From contig DBPT01000032.1 of assembly GCA_002304925.1 (NCBI GenBank), forward strand, positions 69,202-133,201: 64,000 bases of DNA, read 5' to 3'. The translations under genes and the position numbers were made by a program. The DNA is from Prolixibacteraceae bacterium UBA1413 (lineage in GTDB: Bacteria; Bacteroidota; Bacteroidia; Bacteroidales; Prolixibacteraceae). The notes under the pieces are model-generated. The model did not search any database, had not been told where the DNA came from, and was given only the letters and a program-made list of their open reading frames with translations. Shown here piece by piece: positions 1 to 8,530 of this stretch (the stretch's first letter is position 1; the number at the start of each line of letters is the position of its first letter).

Positions 1-706
1 AAATTCCTCCGGCAGGTTTGAAACCCCGCATTTGCCCAGTGGTGTCATACCAGTATTTCAGGGCATGGCACATGACTACCGCCGCTTCAGGGGTTGCCGA
101 AACAGCCGTCTTCCCTGTGGAGGTCTTGATGAAATCGGCACCCGCTTCGAGCGACAACAGAGAGGCTTTCCAGATTTTTTCGGGATCGGCCAGGATGCCG
201 CTTTCCAGAATCACCTTCAGATGGGCATCCCCGATCGCCATTTTCACCTTTCTGATTTCGGAGAGGCAATAATCTTCATTCCCCCCGAGAAACGCCCAAA
301 GGGGCATCACAATATCAACTTCATCGGCACCCTGCAATACCGCCATCCTGGCTTCTTCGGCCTTCAGTTCCGCAAAAGTCATCGACGAAGGGAAACCGCC
401 CGCCACGGAGGCTACTTTCACCACGCCGACAGCCAGGTTTTCCTTCACCACGCCGACCATGTTGGGATAGACACAGATGGCCGCCACAGGGGGAATACCC
501 GGATACTCGCGTTCAAAAAGATTCACCTTTTGGGTGAAAGACGCCACATGTGAAACCGTATCGGTGGCGTTCAGGGTGGTCAGATCAATACAGGAAAAGG
601 CACGCCTGAAATTGTCAGCGGTCATCATTTCCGAACTTCCAGTAGAATGACGGCAGGCTTCCGCAGCCACTTCCCCGGCCGAAAAAGGAAAGATTGGAAA
701 ATTCAT
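1..706 (-). CDS. deoC: Deoxyribose-phosphate aldolase (partial, C-terminus outside window)
   Basis: Class I aldolase that cleaves 2-deoxyribose 5-phosphate to glyceraldehyde 3-phosphate and acetaldehyde in deoxynucleoside catabolism; cytoplasmic. The 235 visible residues contain the Schiff-base motif DFIKTSTGK (lysine near residue 194) and the GADEVDIV strand with the conserved aspartate near residue 131. The ATG at 706-704 follows directly after a decayed MazG-like gene, and the 3' end lies beyond base 1. The start has no recognisable Shine-Dalgarno, which is normal for the phylum. Family assignment is secure; completeness cannot be judged. Confidence 0.95.
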   Translation of the reverse strand, partial: MNFPIFPFSAGEVAAEACRHSTGSSEMMTADNFRRAFSCIDLTTLNATDTVSHVASFTQKVNLFEREYPGIPPVAAICVYPNMVGVVKENLAVGVVKVASVAGGFPSSMTFAELKAEEARMAVLQGADEVDIVMPLWAFLGGNEDYCLSEIRKVKMAIGDAHLKVILESGILADPEKIWKASLLSLEAGADFIKTSTGKTAVSATPEAAVVMCHALKYWYDTTGQMRGFKPAGGI

Positions 707-712
707 GTTTTT

Positions 713-935
713 CTATTTTAGCTTGTCATTGTCCATCTCATCAGCCTGGTCCTTCCCATAATCCGAAGGTTTATTACGACTGGTCTCCATACTTGCATGC
801 TATGATGCCGGCCAATTCCCCCACCTCCCCGGTCAAAACCGCCATGTTGGTCAACTCACTGAAATACCGGACCCCGCACTTCCTGATCCAGCCATCCGCA
901 AGTGGTTGTGCTTTACATATCGTTATCACTTCCAT
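713..935 (-). pseudogene. MazG-like nucleotide pyrophosphohydrolase relic, frameshifted and truncated
   Basis: From the ATG at 935 one frame reads 53 residues to a TAA at 776-774 and contains WIRKCGVRYFSELTNMAVL followed by TGEVGELAGIIACKYGDQS. This matches my memory of the N-terminal part of small MazG-like pyrophosphohydrolases. A neighbouring frame (codons 778 to 713) carries on with YGKDQADEMDNDKLK and a stop; the family has KDLADEMADVL at this point. The gene has therefore lost its frame and all of its C-terminal half, including the second part of the metal site. It lies between dtd and deoC, where I recall an intact copy in other Bacteroidota. Family recognition is from memory; the frameshift and truncation are visible in the sequence. 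Confidence 0.75.
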
Positions 936-1007
936 TGTACAAAAATACCAGAATATCAGAATAATTCTGATCCTCTGATACCAGATCTTTCCAATCCTCT
1001 GATCGTC

Positions 1008-1463
1008 CTATAATTCTTTGTTCTTGGTATCCAGAATGATCGTCACAGGGCCGTCATTGACCAGTGAAACCTCCATGTGGGCGCCAAAAATGCCTCTCCC
1101 TGCCGGTTTTCTAAGGGATTCCTCCAGCTGTTCCAGAAAAAGTTCATACAACGGAATGGCAGTTTCGGGCCGCGCCGCCCGTATATAGGAAGGACGGTTT
1201 CCCTTTTTTACATTGGCGTGGAGCGTGAACTGGCTCACCACGGTGACATCACCCCCCATGTCGCTTACCGACAGATTCATCACCCCCGCGGAATCATTAA
1301 AAATGCGCAGCTGAACGATCTTCTTGACAAGCCACGCCACATCCTCCCCGGTATCGGACTCCTCAATCCCCAGGAGGATCAGCAATCCGGGGCCCGACAC
1401 TGCAACCTCCTTTCCCTCAACCACTACCTGTGATCGGGAAACCCTCTGAATAACCACCCTCAT
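1008..1463 (-). CDS. dtd: D-aminoacyl-tRNA deacylase
   Basis: Hydrolyses D-aminoacyl-tRNAs (and Gly-tRNA-Ala) to prevent incorporation of D-residues; a cytoplasmic homodimer. The protein has 151 residues, the usual length. The start MRVVIQRVSRSQV is typical of the family; an upstream in-frame ATG at 1478 would add five residues (MEKKT) and is less likely. Diagnostic motifs are SQFTLHANVKKGNRPSY in mid-protein and NDGPVTIILDT at the C-terminus, which supplies the Gly-cisPro chirality filter. It precedes the MazG relic and deoC on the same strand, so the three probably formed one transcription unit. Confidence 0.97.
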   Translation of the reverse strand: MRVVIQRVSRSQVVVEGKEVAVSGPGLLILLGIEESDTGEDVAWLVKKIVQLRIFNDSAGVMNLSVSDMGGDVTVVSQFTLHANVKKGNRPSYIRAARPETAIPLYELFLEQLEESLRKPAGRGIFGAHMEVSLVNDGPVTIILDTKNKEL

Positions 1464-1478
1464 CGTTTTTTTTTCCAA

Positions 1479-1856
1479 GTTTAAGAAAAATCGGGTACAA
1501 TTGAACCTTTATTCAGCATAACAGCTTATTCTTTCTAAAAAATTATAAGACAAAGCTGATAAAAAACTGACAATAGTAACGGATATTGTGGAATGGGAAT
1601 AAGACGGAAGCGGCAATTACCGGCTTACCCCCGACGGAAAAAGTTATGTTCTGAGAAGGGTGGCCAACACCACCGGAACGTTTATGCCGCCGATCAGCAT
1701 TATCCCAGAGTTGATGTGCAATCTGAACAATCCGTCCGTGCTTCGCACTTCCGGTCTTGTGCATCAACGGCTCGGGTTACACCCGAGCCGTTATAAACGA
1801 CCTGTTTATAACAACCCCGAAAATGCATATCTTCGGAACACCTAAATGACCGGGAC
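1479..1856. other. Intergenic region with a perfect hairpin
   Basis: Divergent spacer between dtd and lplA. It contains one strong structure, the 12-bp perfect inverted repeat at 1766-1792. Short open frames on both strands (about 60-75 codons) show no family I recognise. A stretch around 1600-1680 has coding-like composition and reads LTPDGKSYVLRRVANTTG on the plus strand, but has no start and no partner, so it could at most be a gene relic. Confidence 0.5.
1766..1792. repeat. 12-bp perfect inverted repeat with a 3-nt loop
   Basis: AACGGCTCGGGT at 1766-1777, loop TAC, then its exact reverse complement at 1781-1792. The stem is GC-rich but no T-tract follows on either strand, so it is a poor intrinsic terminator. 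It could be a protein-binding palindrome or the residue of a mobile or REP-like sequence. It lies about 65 bases before the lplA start. Confidence 0.6.
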
Positions 1857-2819
1857 ATGCTGTGCATTCACCTGACTGAGAAAGACCCTTACTTCTGCCT
1901 GGCGGCGGAAGAGTTTCTGCTTAAAAATTACGGCGATGACATTTTCATGGTCTGGCAAAGCTACGACACGGTGGTGGTGGGGAAGCACCAGAATGCCATG
2001 GGGGAGATCAACTACCGCCATATCAGGGAGAAGGGAATCGGGGTAGCCCGGCGGATTTCAGGGGGAGGCACGGTATTTCACGACCGGGGGAACGTCAATT
2101 TCACCTATATAAAAAATGTTGCAGGAGCTCATGAAGTGAGTTTCAAGAGGTTCACGGAACCTGTCAGGGGGGCCCTGGCGCAGATGGGCGTCATTGCGGA
2201 GACTTCGGGGCGCAATGACCTGCTGGTGGAAGGAAGGAAAATTTCGGGAAATGCGGAACACATTTTCAGAAACCGGGTACTTCACCATGGCACCCTGCTT
2301 TTCAGCAGCGACCTGGCCAACCTGGGAGAGGCCATCCGGGTGGTTCCGGGAAGATATTCCGGAAAAGCCGTCCCGTCAATTCCCAGCACGGTGGCCAATA
2401 TTTCGGAATTCCTCCCCCACCCTATGACCCCCGGCGAATTCATCGGGAAACTTCTGGATTACCAGCTCTCCGGGGATCCTGATAACCGGATGTATGCCCT
2501 CCCGGAACAGGAAATCGCGAAAATCAGAAAACTGGCCGTTGAGAAATTCGCCTCCCGGGAATGGCAGTTCGGATATTCGCCCGCGTACACCTTCTGCCGG
2601 CACGCAAACCCGGAAGGCTTTAAACTGGATATCTCCCTGTCGGTGGAAAAGGGAAGGATTGTCATGGCGCAAATTGCGGGTAATTATTACGGACCTGAAG
2701 AGGGAGTCCTCCTGGAACAGGAACTGGCAGGCAGATTCCATGCCTTTGAAGAGGTGAAAAAAGCCCATGCAGTACTGCGGCTCTATGAAGACGAAAACCT
2801 GATCTACTGCTATTTCTGA
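1857..2819 (+). CDS. lplA: Lipoate--protein ligase A
   Basis: Activates free lipoate with ATP and transfers it to lysines of 2-oxoacid dehydrogenase E2 or glycine-cleavage H proteins; cytoplasmic. The protein has 320 residues, like long LplA forms with an accessory C-terminal domain. It shows the lipoyl-AMP binding signature RRISGGGTVFHD (65-76), the GRKISGNA segment with the conserved lysine near residue 128, and HHGTLLFSSDL. The C-terminal third (from about 240) fits the accessory domain. It is a single gene, convergent with the PspC gene. Confidence 0.95.
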   Translation: MLCIHLTEKDPYFCLAAEEFLLKNYGDDIFMVWQSYDTVVVGKHQNAMGEINYRHIREKGIGVARRISGGGTVFHDRGNVNFTYIKNVAGAHEVSFKRFTEPVRGALAQMGVIAETSGRNDLLVEGRKISGNAEHIFRNRVLHHGTLLFSSDLANLGEAIRVVPGRYSGKAVPSIPSTVANISEFLPHPMTPGEFIGKLLDYQLSGDPDNRMYALPEQEIAKIRKLAVEKFASREWQFGYSPAYTFCRHANPEGFKLDISLSVEKGRIVMAQIAGNYYGPEEGVLLEQELAGRFHAFEEVKKAHAVLRLYEDENLIYCYF

Positions 2820-2822
2820 AAT

Positions 2823-2880
2823 CACACACAAAGGCACTGAGGCACAAAATATTCTCTTCGCGTCCTGGCGCCTTTATGTT
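2823..2880. repeat. Imperfect palindrome of the CAAAGGCACTGAGGCACAAA type
   Basis: The spacer between the convergent lplA and PspC genes holds CACACAAAGGCACTGAGGC followed, after an AT-rich centre, by an inverted partner that reads CAACATAAAGGCGCCAGG on the other strand. It thus forms one long imperfect hairpin. Short palindromes of this composition are scattered through many Bacteroidota genomes (from memory). No second copy was seen in this window. Confidence 0.5.
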
Positions 2881-2885
2881 GAAAA

Positions 2886-4478
2886 CTATTGTATGCTGTC
2901 GCTCTTTGCCGCAAGACTTTTTGGCAGGGTAAGCCCTTCGGGCGACATGACCCAGCTTTTCCCGATCATATCACCATACCACATCTCTTCGGCGTTTTCG
3001 ATGTCATCAATAATCTCTTTCAATTCTTCCCCGAGAAATACCGACGTTCCCACGGGAATTTTCAGGGTGATCTTCACCTTCTGATCACGCCATTTTCCGC
3101 TTTCTCCGACCATGAACCAGGGATCGAAGATGATGCCGGAATCGGTCGCCTGATAATTGTAGATAATCTTTTGGATGTTATTATTGGCTTCGGCCTGGGA
3201 TTGTCCCCGTGACCGTTTCTTAACGACCATAACCACCTCGCTGGTGGAGGATTTTGCGATATCGAGGCGTGGTCTTCCCAGCAATTGGCTCTTGTCATCC
3301 ACCATCACCACCCTGAACCGGTCTATGTCAAGGTCCAGGTCGCTGAATTCGTCGAATTTGTCCTCCGCCAGCAGGAGATTCATGGTTTTTTCGGGGGAGG
3401 TTTTGAGGGTATCGGTAACCGTAAGGCTGGAAGTGGTTCTGAAATTGGCGGCTTCGCGTGCCACAACGCCTGTCAGCCCCACCAGGGCGATCAGCCAGAT
3501 CCCTGCCATTGCCAGTCCGATGGCCATGATGTTCGATTTGTAGTTAAACACCAGCTTGGATCCTACATATAGCATTGCCAGCAGGGGAATCCCCACCAGA
3601 AGGCCGGTAAAAACCAACCCCCAGGTAGCTCCTGCCCGGGAAATAAACTGGGAGAGGAAACCCATAAGCCCCGTTCCGTCAACCTCAAACATTTCAGGCC
3701 ACGACGAAAAAAAAGACTGCCCGACGACCAACCACGAAATCAGTCCTATCAGTCCGAAGAAACCAGCCAGGATCAGTAAGATGCCCAGGACGTTCAGAAA
3801 GACCTTCAGGATCCCTTTCATGACGTCGGTCACCGGTTCACCCGTGGAAACAGGTTTGCTCCGCAAAGGTTGCGGTTCGGAAACCACACCATCGGGGGCA
3901 GCTTCTTTGGACTCCTGAACATCATCCCGGATGCTCTTTTCGATATTGGAAATATTTACTTCTTCTCCCCGCATTTCCAGTTTCTGGGAGGTGGTTCGCG
4001 CCCCGGGAACTGCGATCCAGAGAATCAGATAGACCAGAAGGCCAATCCCCTGGGCAAAGAAAAGGACGACAAAAAGGATTCGCATCACCAGGGGATCCAT
4101 ATTGAAATAGGCGCCCAATCCGCTGCAAACTCCTCCGATAACCCGGTTGTCGAAATTGCGGTACAGCCTCCTCTGACGTCTTGTCTTTCCCGCCAAAGGC
4201 TCCTGCGCTTCCCCCTGCTCCCTGAAATCTTCAGGAGTCCCCATGGTCTTTATCACTTCGTCCACCCATGCGCTGACTACAACTTTCTGCTCCCCTTTGG
4301 ACTTTTCGGTGAATAACTCCGAAATGCGGCTCTCTATGTCGGCCACAATCTCACGGCCTTCAACATCGCTTCCAAAATGTTCTTTCAGTTTCAGCAGATA
4401 CTCCAGCAGCTGTTCATAAGCATCCTCTTCAATGTGAAAAAGGGTCCCGCTGATATTGATGGTGAATGTCTTCTTCAT
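2886..4478 (-). CDS. PspC-domain membrane protein
   Basis: 530-residue envelope protein. Residues 1-90 form a soluble domain beginning MKKTFTINISGTLFHIEEDA and resemble the HAAS/DUF1700-type region linked to PadR regulators. Residues about 103-162 are a PspC domain (RRLYRNFDNRVIGGVCSGLG, then a hydrophobic helix ending in AVPGA). Three more hydrophobic stretches follow between about 220 and 345, and the C-terminal 180 residues are soluble and beta-rich. PspC domains sense or relay membrane stress in Psp-type systems; the role here is inferred. It lies 35 bases downstream of a PadR regulator on the same strand, so the two almost certainly form an operon controlled by PadR. Confidence 0.85.
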   Translation of the reverse strand: MKKTFTINISGTLFHIEEDAYEQLLEYLLKLKEHFGSDVEGREIVADIESRISELFTEKSKGEQKVVVSAWVDEVIKTMGTPEDFREQGEAQEPLAGKTRRQRRLYRNFDNRVIGGVCSGLGAYFNMDPLVMRILFVVLFFAQGIGLLVYLILWIAVPGARTTSQKLEMRGEEVNISNIEKSIRDDVQESKEAAPDGVVSEPQPLRSKPVSTGEPVTDVMKGILKVFLNVLGILLILAGFFGLIGLISWLVVGQSFFSSWPEMFEVDGTGLMGFLSQFISRAGATWGLVFTGLLVGIPLLAMLYVGSKLVFNYKSNIMAIGLAMAGIWLIALVGLTGVVAREAANFRTTSSLTVTDTLKTSPEKTMNLLLAEDKFDEFSDLDLDIDRFRVVMVDDKSQLLGRPRLDIAKSSTSEVVMVVKKRSRGQSQAEANNNIQKIIYNYQATDSGIIFDPWFMVGESGKWRDQKVKITLKIPVGTSVFLGEELKEIIDDIENAEEMWYGDMIGKSWVMSPEGLTLPKSLAAKSDSIQ

Positions 4479-4513
4479 TGTTCTGTTTATTTAATAGTTA
4501 TCGTTCTGTTTTC

Positions 4514-4846
4514 TCAGGCTTTGTGATTTTTGATTTTACCGACGGCTTCTACCAGTTCATACCACGATTTTTCCAGCTCTCCCAGAAAGGTGCGGCCATC
4601 GGGCGTCAGCTCGTAATATTTCCGGGGAGGTCCCTGCGATGACTCCTCCCAGCGGTACGTCAACAAGCCGTCATTTTTTAGACGGGTCAGCAACGGGTAG
4701 AGAGTTCCCTCCACCACAATCATGCGGGCTTCCTTCAGCTCGGCGATAATATCGCTGGCATACAACGGCTTGCCATCGAGCACCAGAAGAATGCAATACT
4801 CCAGCACCCCTTTCCGCATTTGCGCTTTTGTGTTTTCAATGTTCAT
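4514..4846 (-). CDS. PadR-family transcriptional regulator
   Basis: 110-residue winged-helix repressor of the short PadR class. Hallmarks are MRKGVLEYCILLVLDGKPLY, ADIIAELKEA-like recognition segments, VVEGTLYPLLTRLKNDGLL, and SQGPPRKYYELTPDGR. The start at 4846 (MNIENTKAQM) is chosen because it gives the usual length; a longer frame continues about 80 codons upstream through promoter-like AT-rich DNA and is unlikely to be translated. It is co-oriented with the PspC gene, and PadR proteins commonly repress their own operon. Confidence 0.92.
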   Translation of the reverse strand: MNIENTKAQMRKGVLEYCILLVLDGKPLYASDIIAELKEARMIVVEGTLYPLLTRLKNDGLLTYRWEESSQGPPRKYYELTPDGRTFLGELEKSWYELVEAVGKIKNHKA

Positions 4847-5193
4847 TTTGTTTCCTTTCTTTTGTTTAACTGTTCCGGCTTCGAGGCAGCTCCCGCTATC
4901 TGCCCATGGCCTCCGGTCGCGAATCATACCTCTTTTTTTGTTTGTATCTCCAATTCCCGGTTCATTACAACCGCAAAGAACTATTTTAAAAACTATACCT
5001 TTCGATACAATGAAGTGGGCTTTGCAAATATATATAATATATATAGTACCTTGGATCACATAGTACTGTTTTTTTAGTATTGATTTTTCCACATCTCATA
5101 ACGATTTGTCCTGAAGACTTTTACCATTGCAAATTTATGACACGCCATGCACAAAAAGCTCTCAACAATTAAGCGTTAATTATCAACAAATTA
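4847..5193. other. Long leader of the PadR-PspC operon
   Basis: Non-coding AT-rich stretch between the PadR start and the terminator of the receptor gene. The only clear signals are the TATATTTG box and AT palindrome at about 5025-5075. No additional gene was recognised. Confidence 0.5.
5025..5075 (-). promoter_or_regulatory. Candidate promoter/operator of the PadR-PspC operon
   Basis: On the minus strand TATATTTG (5032-5025) matches the Bacteroidota -7 element TAnnTTTG. It is embedded in an alternating AT palindrome (5028-5046). Two copies of the heptamer ATAGTAC lie at about 5040 and 5060, on the plus strand, separated by about two helical turns. PadR repressors bind paired short repeats overlapping promoters, so this is a plausible auto-operator. 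No clear -33 TTG was found. Confidence 0.4.
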
Positions 5194-5194
5194 A

Positions 5195-5225
5195 AAAAGG
5201 CCGCACCTTTGCAGGCCGGCCTTTT
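5195..5225 (-). terminator. Intrinsic terminator of the TonB-dependent receptor gene
   Basis: The 8-bp stem AAAAGGCC (5195-5202) pairs with GGCCTTTT (5218-5225), and further A residues on the plus strand give a T-tract in the minus direction. It lies about 40 bases beyond the receptor stop codon. Confidence 0.75.
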
Positions 5226-5263
5226 AAAAATTATTATCAACGGGTTTATTTCATCCCCGGGTT

Positions 5264-8200
5264 TCAGAAGATAAAACGGATGCCGAAGAGCATTCCCCAG
5301 GTGCTTGATGTGGTTGCCTGATTTACATATTCGGTTTTTGACTTAAAATCATCGATGCTGGTAGCATTAAGTCCGAATGACGGGGTTCCGTTGACATCTG
5401 AGCTGATATAGCGGAGGGGCATATAGACGCTGTAATTGTTTGCCAGTCCGTGTTTCTTATACACGCCCCATTCGTTGTTGATCAGGTTGGCGGCATTGAC
5501 GATGTCGAGGCTGAACTGGAGGGTTCCCCTTCGGTCGGTGCCGATGTTGGTAAAGACATCCTGGATAACCTTCACGTCGAGTCGGTTATACCAGGGTTCC
5601 ACGATGCCGAAACGTTCGGCATATTTGCCTTTTCGGCTGCTGAGATATTCGTCTTTGTTCACGAATTCCATGAAAGCTGCCGATTGGTCAGCGGGGGTCA
5701 TTTTGTTGTAGGTGGCGAATGTAATTTCGTTGGCGTCTTTAGGGACATAGAGCAGGTCTCCTGAGGCACCATCGCCATTCATGTCATTGCTGTAGGCGTA
5801 AGTGGCTCGGCCCTGGGAAGATCCGCTGTAATAGAGCGAAATGGCGGTTCCGAAATGTTGGGCGTATTCAATCCTGTAGCTCAATGCAGCCACAACACGA
5901 TGAGGAATCGAGAAATTGGAAAAGCTCAGTTCCGGATCGTTAAGGGACTTGTAGCTAAGGTTGCTGGTCCATGCTGAGTAGGCTGCTGATCCCGGGTTTG
6001 CGGTTACGTCCTTGGCCATATTGTAAGTATAGGCGACCATTCCGGAGAAGCCGTGGGAGAAGTTTTTGGTCAGCTGGCCGGTGAAGGAAGCCTGGTATCC
6101 CTTGCTGGAGTTATCGAGCAGCATGGCCGATGACAGAGCGGGATTGAGTGTCTTGCTGGTCCACCGGGGACGGTTATCAACCCCTGCAAAGATGGTCTGG
6201 GCGTTGGGAAGGTTGATATTTTTCTGCACCGTGGCGTTGACATCCTTGGTAAAGATGGCTTCCAGAGTAAAGACGGAATTCCAGGGAAGTTCTATGTCGG
6301 CAGCCAGATTGGAACGCCATATTTGCGGCATTTTGAAATCCTTCGACACTTCGGCGATGGTGGATCCTGAAGGCAGGGTGGCCGCCATGGTGCCGGGGAA
6401 GAGGGTGGGATATTTCTTCAGCTGGGCCTGCATGTCGGGATTAAAACGGAAATCATCGGGCAGTTTGGCGGCCGTCAGACCGATTTCCGGACTCTGGACA
6501 GTACCCGAGGAGGAGGGCTGGTTAGTAAACCATACAAAGGGCAGAACGCCTGAGAAGAGTCCGGTACCCCCGCGTACCTGTAGGGAACGGTCCCCCATCA
6601 CATCCCAGTTGAAACCGACGCGCGGGTTGATCATCAACTGGCTGTTGGGCCATTCGCCTACATTGAGCTTATAACCGTTCAGTGATTCCAGATTTTCCGA
6701 AATGGCCGGATTGTCGGCCAGTTTGTTGTGGTAGAGGGGTAAATCGAACCTGGCTCCTAAGGTCAACTTAAAATTGGACCGGACGGTAAGTTCGTCCTGC
6801 AGGTAGGCACTGGCCAATCCGAAACTCATCTCCACGCCTTCGATAGCTTTTCCGTCATAACCATAAGTGACCCCAAAAGCTGCCGGCTTGGCGTTGCTCA
6901 TGAAATCCTGCATGGAATTGTACCGGTAGAAACTGGTTCCTTCCCTGATGTAAGAGTTGTTCACGTAAATGTTGTCATAGGCAAGGCCTGCCGTAAGGGC
7001 GTGTTTGTTGACCATATAGGTGAAGTTGTTGACAAAAGAGAAGGTATTGTTGATCACCTGGTTCCGGTAAGAGAACAATTCATAACCGAAGGCCATATAA
7101 GGATCGCCGTCCTTGTAAATTTCCACAAAGGGGAAGATATCGCTGTTGCTGGTACGGCGCGGATCCAGGGTCTTGGTGTAGGAAACCAGGAATTTGTTGG
7201 AGGCCGAGGAGCTGAACTGGCTGTTTAATTCAGCCGAGAAGGCATCGATTTTGTTTTCCGATCCGTAGAAGGCATTGGAGAAGGCAATCGATCTTTCAGA
7301 CACACGGGCGAAGTTCGACCGGGTCACCCCTGGAGGGCCGCTGCTGGCATTGGTCAGACTGTTGCTGCTGTTTTTCAGCGTATTGTAACGCAGTGAAAAT
7401 TTATGCACGTCAGAGATGTTCCAGTCCAGTTTGGCCAGAATCTTATAGTTCTGTGAGGGGAAGGATTTGAAATTCATATAATCCCCCGGGTCGTACTTGT
7501 AAGTATTCATCAGGTAATCCTTCATGGTTTTGAGGTCGGCCTGGGTGGTGCGGGAGATGTTTTTCTCGATATTGGCAACACCGTCGGTACTGGGTTCCCA
7601 CCCGTTGCTGGGAGCGATTTCATCTTCATACTCCCCGTTGACGAAGAAGAAGAGTTTATTTTTAACAATCGGTCCGCCGAGGGTGAATCCCAGCACTTTG
7701 TTGCTGCGATCGTTTGCACCCGGCACTTCGATGTCGCCCACCATGCTGCCCGTGAAGGATTTGGGCCTCAGGTAAGAAAATACGCTTCCCTTGAACTGGT
7801 TGTCACCGCTCTTGGTGATGGCGTTGATGCTGCCGCCGGTGAACTGGGAAAGACGCACATCGTAGGGAGCCAGGTTCACCGACACCTCTTCGAGAGCGTC
7901 CATGGAGATGGGTTGTGCGGTACCTCCAGGTAGCGGACTGCTGGAGAGGCCGAAGTTGTTGTTGAAGGCGGCACCGTCAATGGTAAAACGGTTGTAACGG
8001 CCATCGCGGCTTCCGAAGGAATTGCCGCTCGCCTGTGGCGTCAGCCGGGCAAAATCATAAACCCCCCGCGAAATGGAAGGCAGCATCCGCAATTCCCGGG
8101 AACTGACATTCATGGATGCTCCAGTGCGGTTACTGTTTAATATGGGATTTCTGCCCGCAGTAATGATCACTTCACCCAAATCGGTGACCTGCTCCTTTAA

Positions 8201-8530
8201 GACAGCGTTATACACAAAATTCTCGCCCAGACGAAGGGTAATATCAGTTACCTTGACGGTCTGGCTTCCCACAAAGGATATGTTTACATCGTATGGTCCG
8301 CCCGAACGCATCCCCTGAATAATATAAATGCCTTCTGCATTGGTGATGGTACCATACTGCGTGCCCGACGGCGTATGTACCGCAACTACCGTGGCACCCG
8401 GAAGCGGCTCGTTCGAATCAGATACCACCCTTCCGGTCATACCCGAGGTCGTAACCTGTGAAAATGCCGTCGTTACTGATAAAACCAGTAACAACATGAA
8501 TACTGAGAGTTTTCTAACCTGTGTGTTCAT
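5264..8530 (-). CDS. TonB-dependent receptor with carboxypeptidase-regulatory-like domain
   Basis: Large outer-membrane transporter (about 1088 residues) using TonB/proton-motive-force energy. The start at 8530 gives a clean signal peptide (MNTQVRKLSVFMLLLVLSV, then AFSQ); ATGs at 8542 and 8560 are alternatives. After the signal comes a CarboxypepD_reg-like beta-sandwich (about 30-105, with GYIIQG-like turns), then a plug domain (VTDLGEVIITAGRNPIL to about residue 260, including RFTIDGAAFNNNFG). A beta-barrel follows, ending in an aromatic C-terminal strand (GMLFGIRFIF). It resembles Oar-type receptors more than SusC. No SusD partner follows, so it is an orphan receptor and its substrate cannot be inferred. 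Confidence 0.93.
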   Translation of the reverse strand: MNTQVRKLSVFMLLLVLSVTTAFSQVTTSGMTGRVVSDSNEPLPGATVVAVHTPSGTQYGTITNAEGIYIIQGMRSGGPYDVNISFVGSQTVKVTDITLRLGENFVYNAVLKEQVTDLGEVIITAGRNPILNSNRTGASMNVSSRELRMLPSISRGVYDFARLTPQASGNSFGSRDGRYNRFTIDGAAFNNNFGLSSSPLPGGTAQPISMDALEEVSVNLAPYDVRLSQFTGGSINAITKSGDNQFKGSVFSYLRPKSFTGSMVGDIEVPGANDRSNKVLGFTLGGPIVKNKLFFFVNGEYEDEIAPSNGWEPSTDGVANIEKNISRTTQADLKTMKDYLMNTYKYDPGDYMNFKSFPSQNYKILAKLDWNISDVHKFSLRYNTLKNSSNSLTNASSGPPGVTRSNFARVSERSIAFSNAFYGSENKIDAFSAELNSQFSSSASNKFLVSYTKTLDPRRTSNSDIFPFVEIYKDGDPYMAFGYELFSYRNQVINNTFSFVNNFTYMVNKHALTAGLAYDNIYVNNSYIREGTSFYRYNSMQDFMSNAKPAAFGVTYGYDGKAIEGVEMSFGLASAYLQDELTVRSNFKLTLGARFDLPLYHNKLADNPAISENLESLNGYKLNVGEWPNSQLMINPRVGFNWDVMGDRSLQVRGGTGLFSGVLPFVWFTNQPSSSGTVQSPEIGLTAAKLPDDFRFNPDMQAQLKKYPTLFPGTMAATLPSGSTIAEVSKDFKMPQIWRSNLAADIELPWNSVFTLEAIFTKDVNATVQKNINLPNAQTIFAGVDNRPRWTSKTLNPALSSAMLLDNSSKGYQASFTGQLTKNFSHGFSGMVAYTYNMAKDVTANPGSAAYSAWTSNLSYKSLNDPELSFSNFSIPHRVVAALSYRIEYAQHFGTAISLYYSGSSQGRATYAYSNDMNGDGASGDLLYVPKDANEITFATYNKMTPADQSAAFMEFVNKDEYLSSRKGKYAERFGIVEPWYNRLDVKVIQDVFTNIGTDRRGTLQFSLDIVNAANLINNEWGVYKKHGLANNYSVYMPLRYISSDVNGTPSFGLNATSIDDFKSKTEYVNQATTSSTWGMLFGIRFIF

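Noticed and set aside
1543..1845. Short open frames on both strands in the dtd-lplA spacer
   Set aside because: None has a recognisable family, start context or neighbour. They overlap each other on opposite strands and one crosses the palindrome.
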